From an uncultured Caryophanales bacterium (GTDB lineage: Bacteria > Bacillota_I > Bacilli_A > RF39 > UBA660), in the NCBI GenBank assembly GCA_946539445.1, contig CAMNHK010000014.1:1-35906 (forward strand): DNA of 35,906 nt, read 5' to 3'. Every line of letters starts with the position of its first letter. The stretch's first letter is position 1. The notes under the pieces were generated by a model. The model ran no database searches, had not been told where the DNA came from, and worked only from the letters and a program-made list of their open reading frames with translations. A program made the position numbers and the translations under genes. This document shows positions 14,263-23,322 of this stretch, in pieces.

Positions 14263-15339
14263 TTATTTTTGCCTATTTCTTAAATATTCTACAAAACCTT
14301 GTATGATTTCTTTCTTAGATTCTTCTATCCAAGTAAACTGATTTAATAATTCAAGGCTCTCATCATATAATTGATTCATTTTAGAGAATGCATATTCTTT
14401 GGAACCACTCTTTTCAAAAATGGTTTGAACTTTTTGAATCATAGAAGAAGTCACTTTTTCTTGACCATAGTACTTTTGTATTTCTGCAGCATAAGGAGTT
14501 CTTAAGCAATGAGCGAATAACAATGTTTCTTTTCCTTCTTTAATGTCAGATCCTTTTACTTTTCCCATGGAGTCGGAATAAATTCCTAAAATATCATCTT
14601 GTATTTGAAAAGCAATTCCTACTTTTTCTCCAAAATTTGCAATATCGTTTATTTGGTTTTCTTTTGCTCCTGCTAAAAGAAGTCCTACCGATAAAGGCCC
14701 AATAATAGTATAATGAGAGGTTTTTAAACGCTCTATTTCCATAATGGTATTTTCTAAAGTAACACTCTGAATCGATTTATGTTTTGCTTGAAAAGGAAGG
14801 ATTACATCGAGTAATTCCCCTTTTATGGTTTTTAAAACGGTATCTTGAAAACAATTTAATACTTTTCCTAAATTAGGATCCTCTTGATAGGATTGTGATA
14901 TTACTTGGTTTGCAGAATACAATCCATAATCTCCCATACATAGAGCTACCGAATTACTAAAATGCGTTAATTCCTCTTTCTTTTTTTCTTTTCTTTGATA
15001 CTTTAACTGATTTTGATAATGAATTGTTTTTTTGTTTCTACGAGTTTTATCTTTATCAATAATATCATCATGTACTAAAATAGCGGTTTGAAAGATTTCA
15101 TAAGCAAGTGCTAGAGAATTACTGTAATCTCGATCTTCTTTTAATAAATAATATCCTAAATTTACAAGTGTTCCTCGAATATTTTTACCATCTTGATTTA
15201 ATTCTTGAAAGAATACTAGATTATCTCTTATCCAAGGATTTTCCTCTTCTATAAAAGAGGCATTATACTCTTCTAGAGCTTTTTTTATTCTTTGATTTTC
15301 TTGTTGGTAATAGGTTTGAAATTTCTCGATTGCTTTCAT
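14263..15339 (-). CDS. Polyprenyl (geranylgeranyl-type) diphosphate synthase
   Basis: Chain-elongating trans-prenyltransferase making isoprenoid diphosphates from IPP and an allylic starter. The first Asp-rich motif DDIID lies near 91-95, followed by KTRR; the second (QIQDDILGIYSD) is near 247-258. GKNIRGTLV is the usual upstream Arg-containing helix, and KTSHYTIIGPLSVG also fits. The start is taken at ATG 15339 (AGGTG 6 nt upstream) rather than the GTG 9 nt before, giving 358 residues, slightly long owing to a basic insert after the first motif. The start lies 77 bp inside lspA. The size of the product cannot be read from sequence. Confidence 0.9.
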   Translation of the reverse strand: MKAIEKFQTYYQQENQRIKKALEEYNASFIEEENPWIRDNLVFFQELNQDGKNIRGTLVNLGYYLLKEDRDYSNSLALAYEIFQTAILVHDDIIDKDKTRRNKKTIHYQNQLKYQRKEKKKEELTHFSNSVALCMGDYGLYSANQVISQSYQEDPNLGKVLNCFQDTVLKTIKGELLDVILPFQAKHKSIQSVTLENTIMEIERLKTSHYTIIGPLSVGLLLAGAKENQINDIANFGEKVGIAFQIQDDILGIYSDSMGKVKGSDIKEGKETLLFAHCLRTPYAAEIQKYYGQEKVTSSMIQKVQTIFEKSGSKEYAFSKMNQLYDESLELLNQFTWIEESKKEIIQGFVEYLRNRQK

Positions 15340-15808
15340 TTTTTTCACCTGATTTCTTATCTAATATAATACCAATTAGTAAAAGGAATACTCCTACGAC
15401 AATGGCAATATCCGCTATATTAAAAATAGGAAAATTATACTTTCCAAATGTAAAAGATAAATAATCAATTACACTATGATGAATGATACGATCTATTAAA
15501 TTTCCAAAGATTCCTCCCATTAGGAGTCCAAAAGATAGAATGGATTGTTTGGTAAAGTTTTCTTCTTGTTTGATATAACGATCTAGCAAAACAATGACAA
15601 TGGCACTTATGATTACCAATAAAATGGTATTATTTTCTAATATAGAAAAAGCGGCTCCCGTATTTTTTACAAAGTGTATGGAAAAGAAATGAGGAATAAT
15701 CCATATTTCTTGGTATAGTTTCATATGATGATTCACAAGTAATTTTATGATTTGATCCATCATTAAGACTATACTTGTTATTTCATATATCTTTTGTCTA
15801 TTCTTCAT
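15263..15808 (-). CDS. lspA: Lipoprotein signal peptidase II
   Basis: Removes signal peptides from prolipoproteins in the membrane. Four membrane segments; the aspartates of the catalytic dyad lie in GGIFGNLIDRI and FNIADIAIVVG. KNTGAAFSI is the other conserved box. At 181 residues it is longer than usual (about 150-165) because of a Lys/Arg/Ser-rich tail that overlaps the prenyl-synthase gene by 77 bp. Its ATG lies inside the 3' end of dnaE (11-bp overlap), so the three genes form a coupled series. The presence of lspA implies the cell makes lipoproteins. Confidence 0.94.
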   Translation of the reverse strand: MKNRQKIYEITSIVLMMDQIIKLLVNHHMKLYQEIWIIPHFFSIHFVKNTGAAFSILENNTILLVIISAIVIVLLDRYIKQEENFTKQSILSFGLLMGGIFGNLIDRIIHHSVIDYLSFTFGKYNFPIFNIADIAIVVGVFLLLIGIILDKKSGEKNESNREISNLLPTRKSKNKKSSRRV

Positions 15809-18752
15809 GGGTATCTCCTTGTAATTTTTTTATTTTTTCCACAATTACTTGTATTTCATCCAATCTTTTTTCCACATGTCCTCTAATTTTTAATAAATCT
15901 CCTCTTTCTATTTCTGGAAATTGAGAATAGATTTTTGGAAACATTGTAAATTCTTTTGTTCCGGTTTCATCACTACCCGTTAAGAATGCCATTTTATCTC
16001 CTTTTTTGGTATTGATTACTTTTATTTTTTCTACTAGTACTAAAACATCGACTTTTTCATCATAATGAGAATCCACTTCTATGATATTCATACAATAAGG
16101 ATTGTCTTTTTTGTACATCGTAGTTGGATGAGAGGATAAATAGAATCCAAATACTTCTTTTTCTTTTTCTAATAAATAAGTATTATCAAATTCTTTTTGG
16201 ATTTCCATTTCTGGTTTCATGACAAGAGATGGATCAATGTCTTTCGTTAATTCGGCATAATTCATTAAACTATCTAAATTATAAAGTAAGGTTGCGCGAT
16301 TCCAATGAAATTCTTTAAAGACATCTGCCATTATTAAGTCTTCGATTGTTTTTTTACCAATTCCGGCAATAAATAAACGGCTGATACAATCAAAAATATC
16401 TTGAAATGGTCCTTCTTGTTTGGCCTTGTTTATTTGTTCAGATGCTACTACTCCTACTCCTTTTATATTGGATATTGGATAAATAATTTTATTACCATCT
16501 ACTATGTATTTAGATCCACTTTGATTAATGGTTGGTTTTTCTATTTCGATTCCATTTGCCTTAGCTTCCATAATATATTCATTGGTCTTTGTTTCACTAC
16601 CTATAACATTCGATAAGAGGTTAGCAAAGAAAACCGTTTTATAACGACATTTTAAATAAGCCATTTTATAAGCAATAATAGAATATACTACGGAATGAGA
16701 TTTATTAAATCCATAACCAGCAAAAATTAGAACTAAATCAAATATTTTTTTTGCTTGTTCTTTACTATGATGCATTTCCATACTTTTTTCAATAAACTTT
16801 TCTTCTTCGGCTTTTAATAAGTCTACTTTCTTTTTACTCATAGCTCTTCTAAGTATATCTGCTTCTCCTAAGGTATAACCTGCGAAAGCTGCCGCAACTT
16901 GCATGATTTGTTCCTGATAAATCAAGAATCCATAAGTATTCTTTGTTATCTCTTCTAAAGATTTATCTAAATACGTTATTTCTTCTTCTCCATGTTTTCT
17001 CTTAATATAAGATTCAATATTTAGGGCTGCCCCTGGTCGAAATAAAGCGATTGCCGCTACGATATCTTCAAAAGTATTGGGTTTTAATCTTCTTAGAAAT
17101 GCTCTCATACCAGATGATTCAAATTGGAAAATCCCACAAGTATTGGCTGTTTCGAATATTTTTAGTGTTTCTTCATCGTCTAATGGTATTTTACTAAAAT
17201 CAATTTCTGTTCCTGTTGTATCTTTTATATCTTTTAGAATATTATCAATCATTGTTAAGTTTTTTAAAACTAAAAAGTCCATTTTTAGTAAACCTAATTC
17301 TTCTAAGTACTCCATAGAATAACTGGTAAGATACATATTATCTAGTTTTATCAAAGGAAGAACTTCATCTAAATCCACTCTACTCATAACAATTCCGGCA
17401 GCATGAGAAGACGTGTGCCTTGGAAATCCTTCTAACTTTAAGGCAATTCTCATCATTTCCATTAATAGTGTATCACTATCCACTTTTACTTTGAATGCTT
17501 GATTCTTTTCATATATTTCCGATAACTTTTCATGCGAAAAACTGGGGATATATTTGCATAATGCATCTACTTTATAAAGAGGAATATTTAATACTCTTGA
17601 TACATCTCTAATGACTTGCTTGGCAGCCATTGTTCCAAATGTAATGATGCCGCTAACACGTTTTTCACCATATTTTTCTTTTACATAATCAATTACGATG
17701 TCTCTTTTATTATCTGGAAAATCGGTATCAATATCTGGCATTGTTTTTCTTTCCGGATTTAAGAATCTTTCAAATAATAAATCATATTTTAGAGGATCTA
17801 TATCGGTAATTCCTAGAGAATAAGCTACTAGACTTCCTGCAGCACTTCCTCTTCCTGGCCCGACTAAAATATGATTCTTTTTCGCAAATCGTATGAAGTC
17901 ATACACAACCAAAAAGTAATTGGAAAAGCCCATGTCTTTAATTACATTTAATTCATAGACTAAACGTTTTTTATAGGAGTCGTCAATCTTCCCATTCAAA
18001 CGTTTGGATAGTCCTGCACGAGCTAAATCAAATAAATACTTGTTGGGTTCTGGGCAATCATAGATTGGTAGTAAATTCGGTTGTTTGGGAAATACAATAT
18101 TGCAAGATTCTGCTATTACATGAGTATTTTCTATTCCTAATTCTCCACTTCTAGAAGAAATATCTTCTATTTCTAATTCATGATTTTCAATTTCATAATT
18201 CATTTCATCCAATATGGTTTTTCCATCTCGAATGCGATACAAATATGGAAGATATTCTTGATCTTTTGTTGTTAGATAAAGACTTTCTTGAAGAAAAACA
18301 ATTTTTTTTGTTTCTAATAAAGCTTCTGTTTCTTGTTTCTTATTTTGATATCCTAAATATATATCAATATAGATTTCTCCCAAAGCTTCTAACATTTCTT
18401 TGGAATGGAAAGGCACGATACATATTACATTCTTAGAATAGTTTTTTAAATCTATTGGTTCTACTTTTCGCTCATTTTGAATCGTAGATAGTTTTATTAA
18501 ACTTTGATAACCAATGTAATCTTTGGCATACAAAAGAATATCTCCATTTTCTAATAAAACATGTAAACCAATTACTGGATGAATGTTTTCTTTTTCACAT
18601 TTATGAATAAACTCCATTGTTCCAAACATATTGTCATCGGTTAAAGCCATATGGGAGATATTATTTTTTTTCGCAAAAGAAACTAAATCATCGATTTTTA
18701 ATAAACTCGATAATAAGGTGTAATTACTTTTGTTATATAGTGGAATTTGCAT
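15798..18752 (-). CDS. dnaE: DNA polymerase III alpha subunit, DnaE type
   Basis: Replicative polymerase of 984 residues (usual DnaE about 1,100). Residues 1-230 are the PHP domain, 298-311 GPGRGSAAGSLVAY, and 339-347 PDIDTDFPD carry catalytic aspartates. Then come thumb and fingers motifs (GFGYNKSHS-like AGYGFNKSHSVVYS), the HhH region (IKGVGVVASEQINKA) and a C-terminal OB fold (KGDKMAFLTGSDETG). The PHP metal ligands are lost: YNKSNYTLL stands where active forms have HxHxxYS, and TDDN replaces TDHG. The domain is therefore probably structural, with no proofreading. AGGAGG precedes the ATG. It is divergent from rpmB. Confidence 0.96.
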   Translation of the reverse strand: MQIPLYNKSNYTLLSSLLKIDDLVSFAKKNNISHMALTDDNMFGTMEFIHKCEKENIHPVIGLHVLLENGDILLYAKDYIGYQSLIKLSTIQNERKVEPIDLKNYSKNVICIVPFHSKEMLEALGEIYIDIYLGYQNKKQETEALLETKKIVFLQESLYLTTKDQEYLPYLYRIRDGKTILDEMNYEIENHELEIEDISSRSGELGIENTHVIAESCNIVFPKQPNLLPIYDCPEPNKYLFDLARAGLSKRLNGKIDDSYKKRLVYELNVIKDMGFSNYFLVVYDFIRFAKKNHILVGPGRGSAAGSLVAYSLGITDIDPLKYDLLFERFLNPERKTMPDIDTDFPDNKRDIVIDYVKEKYGEKRVSGIITFGTMAAKQVIRDVSRVLNIPLYKVDALCKYIPSFSHEKLSEIYEKNQAFKVKVDSDTLLMEMMRIALKLEGFPRHTSSHAAGIVMSRVDLDEVLPLIKLDNMYLTSYSMEYLEELGLLKMDFLVLKNLTMIDNILKDIKDTTGTEIDFSKIPLDDEETLKIFETANTCGIFQFESSGMRAFLRRLKPNTFEDIVAAIALFRPGAALNIESYIKRKHGEEEITYLDKSLEEITKNTYGFLIYQEQIMQVAAAFAGYTLGEADILRRAMSKKKVDLLKAEEEKFIEKSMEMHHSKEQAKKIFDLVLIFAGYGFNKSHSVVYSIIAYKMAYLKCRYKTVFFANLLSNVIGSETKTNEYIMEAKANGIEIEKPTINQSGSKYIVDGNKIIYPISNIKGVGVVASEQINKAKQEGPFQDIFDCISRLFIAGIGKKTIEDLIMADVFKEFHWNRATLLYNLDSLMNYAELTKDIDPSLVMKPEMEIQKEFDNTYLLEKEKEVFGFYLSSHPTTMYKKDNPYCMNIIEVDSHYDEKVDVLVLVEKIKVINTKKGDKMAFLTGSDETGTKEFTMFPKIYSQFPEIERGDLLKIRGHVEKRLDEIQVIVEKIKKLQGDTHEE

Positions 18753-18839
18753 CTTAATACCTCCTCTCCTTTATTCTATCATAGAATTGTTTTTTTATCT
18801 TATTATTCTTCTCTAACTTGTCTTTTTTCCTTATTTTGA

Positions 18840-18868
18840 TTGACTTTCTTCCTGTTTTATGTTAAAGT
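18840..18868 (+). promoter_or_regulatory. Promoter of rpmB
   Basis: TTGACT, 17-nt spacer, TAAAGT, then about 30 nt to the AAAGGAGGG ribosome site of rpmB. Confidence 0.65.
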
Positions 18869-18905
18869 TATTAAGCAAGTGAGTCAAAACCAAAGGAGGG
18901 ATAAC

Positions 18906-19085
18906 ATGGCTGTAAATATATCAGGTAGAAAAGGTAATGTTAAAAATATAAGATCTCATGCTTTAAACGCTACTAAAACAAGACAAAACGTAAACTTACA
19001 AGTTTATAGACTTGAGGACGGAACGAAAGTTAGACTTTCTGCTAAAGAAATTAGAACTTTAAAGAAAAATGAAAAAAATGCTTAA
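18906..19085 (+). CDS. rpmB: 50S ribosomal protein L28
   Basis: 59 residues, close to the usual 60-64. SGRKGNVKNIRSHALNATK matches the L28 N-terminal signature (GK ... N-x-SHAxNxTKR), followed by NLQVYRLEDGTKVRLSAKEIRTLKK. The start is ATG 18906 with GGAGGG 6 nt upstream. No zinc-binding Cys pairs are present, so it is the Cys-less form. It stands alone on the plus strand with its own promoter and terminator, divergent from dnaE. Confidence 0.95.
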   Translation: MAVNISGRKGNVKNIRSHALNATKTRQNVNLQVYRLEDGTKVRLSAKEIRTLKKNEKNA

Positions 19086-19107
19086 TTGCATTTAACATTT
19101 ACATATG

Positions 19108-19139
19108 AAATACATATTTTCCAATATGTATTTTTTTTT
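19108..19139 (+). terminator. Terminator of rpmB
   Basis: A perfect 11-bp stem (AAATACATATT/AATATGTATTT) with a TTCC loop is followed by T-run. Confidence 0.85.
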
Positions 19140-19144
19140 GTACA

Positions 19145-19167
19145 AAAAAAGAGAATTTCTTCTCTTT
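19145..19167 (-). terminator. Terminator of the 19.2-kb membrane protein gene
   Basis: AAAGAGAA/TTCTCTTT stem with a 4-nt loop, followed on the minus strand by a T-run; it abuts the stop codon at 19167. Confidence 0.75.
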
Positions 19168-19874
19168 TAATTACAATTAAATCCGGCTGCTTGCATCTCG
19201 GTTGCGATTTGATCTTTTGGTGTGTTCAAAGGATAATCTACGTTTGTTACATAGTACGTTCTTTGAAACTCTGGGAATGTTGCGAAATCAATTTTTGTTA
19301 AGTCGGCATCTACTGTCGTAACAATTTGGGTGTACGCTGGATTTGGTACTACAGAAATGGAATATCCATTTACTGGATTCATAAATTTACGATATCCTTC
19401 TTCTAACCCTTTTACGGTTGCTAAACCCAAATCACTTCCAGATGCAGCTGATATTGTATCTACTTTTGTTTCTCTTGTTAATCCTTGATCATCAAATGTA
19501 AATGTTACGTTGTATACTTCACTCGTTCCATTTTCAGGATGAGCAGCTAGAAATTCACAAACTAGAGAAACTGTTTTAGGAGTTTCAACCACTGGTTCTT
19601 TTCTTTTTTCCACTTTCTTTTCTTTAGCAGCTTGACTCATAGATTGAGTTATTTGAAAAGTCGTTCCAAAAGTTAATAATAAAGCTCCAATAATTGCGAC
19701 AATAATAGCTGGTTTTTTACTCGTTCTTTTTTCAAAACGAGCTGCCTCTTCTACTTCTTGAAGATTTAATACTTGTGTTTTTTGCAATTCTTCTGGTGTA
19801 AGAGGTATCCCTTCTACTTTAGCAATTTCTTCTGGTGTAACTTGTCTAATACCTTGTAAATTATTATCATTCAT
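19167..19874 (-). CDS. Single-pass membrane protein of unknown function
   Basis: 235 residues. An N-terminal cytoplasmic region of about 50 residues is rich in Glu (VTPEEIAKVEGIPLTPEEL). A membrane segment follows (IIVAIIGALLLTFGTTFQI, about 57-75), a basic linker (KEKKVEKRKEP), and an extracellular region of about 135 residues with two Cys (VCEF and the C-terminal FNCN) that could form a disulfide. The outer part alternates beta-type segments (YNVTFTFDDQGL, YSISVVPNPAYTQIVTTVDADL). I do not recognise a named family. It has its own promoter and terminator. The N-terminal LTPEEL is not followed by a glycine pair and is not a leader peptide. Confidence 0.8.
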   Translation of the reverse strand: MNDNNLQGIRQVTPEEIAKVEGIPLTPEELQKTQVLNLQEVEEAARFEKRTSKKPAIIVAIIGALLLTFGTTFQITQSMSQAAKEKKVEKRKEPVVETPKTVSLVCEFLAAHPENGTSEVYNVTFTFDDQGLTRETKVDTISAASGSDLGLATVKGLEEGYRKFMNPVNGYSISVVPNPAYTQIVTTVDADLTKIDFATFPEFQRTYYVTNVDYPLNTPKDQIATEMQAAGFNCN

Positions 19875-19899
19875 TTACAATCACCTCTATCCTATTTAC

Positions 19900-19928
19900 A
19901 TTATAACAAAAACCATTTCAATATCCAA
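19900..19928 (-). promoter_or_regulatory. Promoter of the 19.2-kb membrane protein gene
   Basis: On the minus strand TTGGAT, 17-nt spacer ending TGT, then TATAAT (extended -10), about 25 bp before the gene. Confidence 0.65.
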
Positions 19929-19985
19929 TAAAAATTTCATTTTTTTATAAAAAATAGAATTGAGATTAAAAAAAAATCCATATTT

Positions 19986-21803
19986 CTATGAATTTTTATT
20001 ACGTGCATCAAACTTTTTACGATCTTCCGTATTTAGAATTCTCTTACGTAATCTTAAGTGATTTGGGGTAACCTCTACTAATTCATCGGAATTAATATAA
20101 TCTAGGGCATATTCTAGGGTAATAGGTCTTGGACGTTTTAATACTACTGTATGATCGGAACCAGCAGCACGAGTATTGGTTAATTGTTTTCCTTTTACAA
20201 CATTTACTGCTAAATCATTTTCACGGTTGCATTCTCCTACAATCATACCTTCATAAACTTCTTCTCCTGGTTCAATAAACATGACACCACGATCTTCTAG
20301 GTTTCCAATTGAGTAAGCAGTAGCAGCACCGTTTTCCATCGATACTAGAACACCTAATTTACGTTCTCCAATATCTACTGTTTCATATGGCATATATTCT
20401 TTGAATGAGTGGTTCATAATTCCATATCCCTTGGTTAAAGTCATGAAATCGGTAGAGAATCCAATCAATCCACGAGATGGAATGGTATATAACAAGCGAA
20501 CTTGGTTTTCAAAATTTGTCATAGATTCCATTTTTCCACCACGAATTCCGATTTGTTCAATTACGGTTCCCATAGATTCTTCTGGAACTTCAATTTGTAA
20601 TTCTTCGTATGGCTCGTATTTTACTCCATCAACTTCTTTGATAATAACCATTGGTTTTGATACTTCCAATTCAAATCCCTCACGACGCATATTTTCAATT
20701 AATATTCCAAGGTGTAATTCTCCTCTACCACTTACTAAGAATGATTCATTGGTTGCTGGTTCAACTCGAAGAGAAACATCTCTCTGAGTTTCACGATTTA
20801 GACGCTCTTCAATTTTACGCGCAGTAACAATTTTTCCATCTTTTCCTACCATAGGAGAAGAATTGGTTCCAAAGGTCATTTGAAGTGTTGGTTCATCTAT
20901 ATGAAGTGGAGGCAATGGAAGAATTTGATCATTATTGCAAATTGTTTCTCCAACTGAGATATCAGCAAGTCCAGCAATGGCGATAATGTCTCCCGCTTCA
21001 GCTGAATCAATTTCTACACGATCGTATCCATAATAACCAAATAGTTTTTGAATTCTAAATTGTTTTTTACTTCCATCCAAACGACAACAAGTTACTACTT
21101 CTCCTGTTTTAATGGTTCCATTATGAACTCTACCAATTCCAATTCTTCCTACAAATTCATTGTAATCTAATAAAGCTGGTTGGAATTGTAATGGTTTCTT
21201 TTTATCTCCACTTGGTGCTGGTATTTCTTCCAAAATAGTATCTAATATTTCATCAAATCCCTCTGTTTGAGTAGAAATGTCGTCGCTATAAGAACAAGTA
21301 TTATTAACAGCTGAAGCATATAATACTTTGAAGTCTAGTTGATCATCATCAGCACCCAACTCGATAAATAAATCTAATACTTCATCTACTACTTGTTTGC
21401 ATCTGGCACTTGGTTTGTCTACTTTATTAATAACAACAATTGGTTTTACTCCAGCTTCAAATGCTTTCTTTAAAACGAATCTTGTTTGTGGCATTGCTCC
21501 TTCATAAGCATCTACGACTAGGATAACACCATCTACCATATTCATGATACGTTCTACTTCTCCACCAAAATCAGCATGTCCTGGAGTATCTAGGATATTA
21601 ATACGTACTCCTTTATAATCCAAAGCGGTTGTTTTGGCTAAGATGGTAATTCCTCTTTCATGTTCTAGATCATTAGAATCCATTGATAGATTACTTAAAT
21701 CTTCATTGTCACGAAACATACCAGAATGTTTTAAAATACCGTCTACTAATGTCGTTTTTCCATGGTCAACGTGTGCAATAATTGCTACATTTCTTTTTTC
21801 CAT
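19986..21803 (-). CDS. typA: Translational GTPase TypA/BipA
   Basis: Ribosome-binding GTPase of 605 residues acting in ribosome assembly and stress or cold adaptation. G1 AHVDHGKT, G2/switch ERGITI, G3 [13 protein letters not shown]4 NKVDKPSA and G5 SAVN are all present in the first 200 residues. Domain II follows, then the EF-G-like domains ([24 protein letters not shown]) and the BipA-specific C-terminus ([21 protein letters not shown], ending [14 protein letters not shown]). The start is ATG 21803, since GAGGTG lies 8 nt upstream and the protein then begins MEKRNVAII. It stands as a single gene. Confidence 0.96.
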   Translation of the reverse strand: MEKRNVAIIAHVDHGKTTLVDGILKHSGMFRDNEDLSNLSMDSNDLEHERGITILAKTTALDYKGVRINILDTPGHADFGGEVERIMNMVDGVILVVDAYEGAMPQTRFVLKKAFEAGVKPIVVINKVDKPSARCKQVVDEVLDLFIELGADDDQLDFKVLYASAVNNTCSYSDDISTQTEGFDEILDTILEEIPAPSGDKKKPLQFQPALLDYNEFVGRIGIGRVHNGTIKTGEVVTCCRLDGSKKQFRIQKLFGYYGYDRVEIDSAEAGDIIAIAGLADISVGETICNNDQILPLPPLHIDEPTLQMTFGTNSSPMVGKDGKIVTARKIEERLNRETQRDVSLRVEPATNESFLVSGRGELHLGILIENMRREGFELEVSKPMVIIKEVDGVKYEPYEELQIEVPEESMGTVIEQIGIRGGKMESMTNFENQVRLLYTIPSRGLIGFSTDFMTLTKGYGIMNHSFKEYMPYETVDIGERKLGVLVSMENGAATAYSIGNLEDRGVMFIEPGEEVYEGMIVGECNRENDLAVNVVKGKQLTNTRAAGSDHTVVLKRPRPITLEYALDYINSDELVEVTPNHLRLRKRILNTEDRKKFDARNKNS

Positions 21804-21858
21804 ATTTATACACCTCTTTTGCAACGTTCAACATTATATCATATTTTGATTTCAATTA

Positions 21859-22491
21859 CTAGTCATTTTTTTGATTTTTTGTGATTTCTTTTCTCTTATT
21901 TTTCAATGGCTTTCCTATCTTTTTATAAAGAAAAAGAAGGATCCCTAACCCTATTAAAATGCGTATAGGAGTTTTTAAATATCCAACATAAGTACTTAAA
22001 ATGATCCAGTTTTCTCCAAGAGTATATCCAACATAAACAAAAGCAAATGTCCAAGGAATGGATCCTATCGTCGTATATAGTAAGAATTTCCAAAAAGACT
22101 GATGGGTTAATCCAATTGGGAGAGAAATAAGAGTTCGTACTATAGGAAAATTTCTACCAATTAAGGCCGAAAGCATCCCATATTTAAGGAACCATGAATC
22201 ACTTTTTTCTATGTCTTCTTCTTTCATATAAAAGTATTTCCCATACTTTTTGATAAAAGGGATTCCTCCCAAATATCCCATAAAATAAATAACAATTGCA
22301 CAAAAGACACTACCAAGTAATCCTATTAAAAAGGCTCCTTGAAAGGAAAATATTTTCTTACTTGCTAGTATACCTCCTGTTGCTAAAATAAGTTCACTTG
22401 GAATTGCTATAATTACTGCTTCTAATACCATTCCAAGAAACATTCCTAAATAGCCATATTCTCCTATTAAATGAACTACAAATTTTGCCAT
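21859..22491 (-). CDS. DedA family membrane protein
   Basis: 210 residues. The N-terminal hydrophobic helix with EAVIIAIPSELILATGGILAS matches the re-entrant E...P segment of the DedA/VTT fold. The core FLKYGMLSALIGRNFPIVRTLISLPIGLT holds the conserved G-R-x-x-P-x-x-R motif, and WTFAFVYVGYTLGENW the second conserved segment. DedA proteins flip lipid carriers or support membrane homeostasis (UptA transports undecaprenyl phosphate); the substrate here is not known. The C-terminus is Lys-rich and cytoplasmic. AGGTGA precedes the ATG. The gene follows a terminator and is probably transcribed alone. Confidence 0.92.
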   Translation of the reverse strand: MAKFVVHLIGEYGYLGMFLGMVLEAVIIAIPSELILATGGILASKKIFSFQGAFLIGLLGSVFCAIVIYFMGYLGGIPFIKKYGKYFYMKEEDIEKSDSWFLKYGMLSALIGRNFPIVRTLISLPIGLTHQSFWKFLLYTTIGSIPWTFAFVYVGYTLGENWIILSTYVGYLKTPIRILIGLGILLFLYKKIGKPLKNKRKEITKNQKND

Positions 22492-22524
22492 AATCTCACC
22501 TAATGAAGTATATGTTTTATCCCC

Positions 22525-22553
22525 AAAAAAAGAATTAATGATTCATTAATTCT
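22525..22553 (-). terminator. Terminator overlapping the end of the HAD gene
   Basis: AGAATTAATGA/TCATTAATTCT stem, followed by seven T on the minus strand. It includes the last codons of the HAD phosphatase. Confidence 0.75.
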
Positions 22554-23224
22554 TCTATATAATCACTTAAAGTATCATATTCTTTTTTATTTAGTTCATC
22601 TAATATTTTATTATGCTTTTTGATTACGCCACCTTCAAATGTCTTTAACATTTCATAATCATTATCATTGTCTCCAATTACATGTAATAAATTATAATTT
22701 AGTTTTTCTAAATTAAACAATTTTTTCAAGGCATTTTCTTTATTTACAGATTTGTGGATAATATTAATATGGAAGCGACTGGCGTAAATGTGAATATCAC
22801 ACTTTTCTTTTATAATCTGTACCATTCTCTCTTTTTCTTCTTCTTTTTCACAATTAATGACTATTTTTACACAATCATCCATATTAGTAGTTTGATTATA
22901 CCCATCGTCTAAATAATAATCACAGTGATTTTCTTCTAGGATTGGAATCACTTTTTCAATTTCTTCTCTTTCTAAAAGAACCGTTTCAATGCAGTAGTCC
23001 ACGTTATTGAAGATCTTGGCTCCATCTTCACATACTAAGTAAGAGTATGGAATATTGTTTTCCTGAAGTAGCAGTTTTAAATCCGTGTAGTTTCTTCCTG
23101 TAATAATGCAAAAAATATTTCCATAGGATACAAACTTTCGAATGGATTCTATATTCTTTTTGTTTTTTTCTGGATCATCTAAATAATAAATTGTATTATC
23201 AAAATCACTTGCTAAAATCTTCAT
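22535..23224 (-). CDS. HAD superfamily (Cof-type, IIB) phosphatase
   Basis: 229 residues. Motif I DFDNTIYY at 7-14 gives the nucleophile Asp and acid Asp. Motif II is ITGR near 41-44. The IIB cap domain lies in the middle, and motif IV VIGDNDNDYEMLKTF comes near the C-terminus followed by the typical G-x-V-I-K segment. Such enzymes dephosphorylate sugar phosphates or cofactors; the substrate cannot be told. It lacks the usual long form (about 270 residues) because the cap is short. AGGTGA precedes the ATG. Confidence 0.9.
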   Translation of the reverse strand: MKILASDFDNTIYYLDDPEKNKKNIESIRKFVSYGNIFCIITGRNYTDLKLLLQENNIPYSYLVCEDGAKIFNNVDYCIETVLLEREEIEKVIPILEENHCDYYLDDGYNQTTNMDDCVKIVINCEKEEEKERMVQIIKEKCDIHIYASRFHINIIHKSVNKENALKKLFNLEKLNYNLLHVIGDNDNDYEMLKTFEGGVIKKHNKILDELNKKEYDTLSDYIEELMNH

Positions 23225-23298
23225 TATGAATCACCTATCTTACTTTTAGTATATCCTATTTTAAAAGCAGTTAAAAGAAAAATATTTCTTCCTTTACA

Positions 23299-23322
23299 TA
23301 AAAAAGAGTCTTTGACTCTTTT
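23299..23322 (-). terminator. Terminator of the HerA-like ATPase gene
   Basis: AAAAAGAGTC/GACTCTTTT stem with a 3-nt loop and a T-run on the minus strand, right after the stop codon. Confidence 0.8.
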
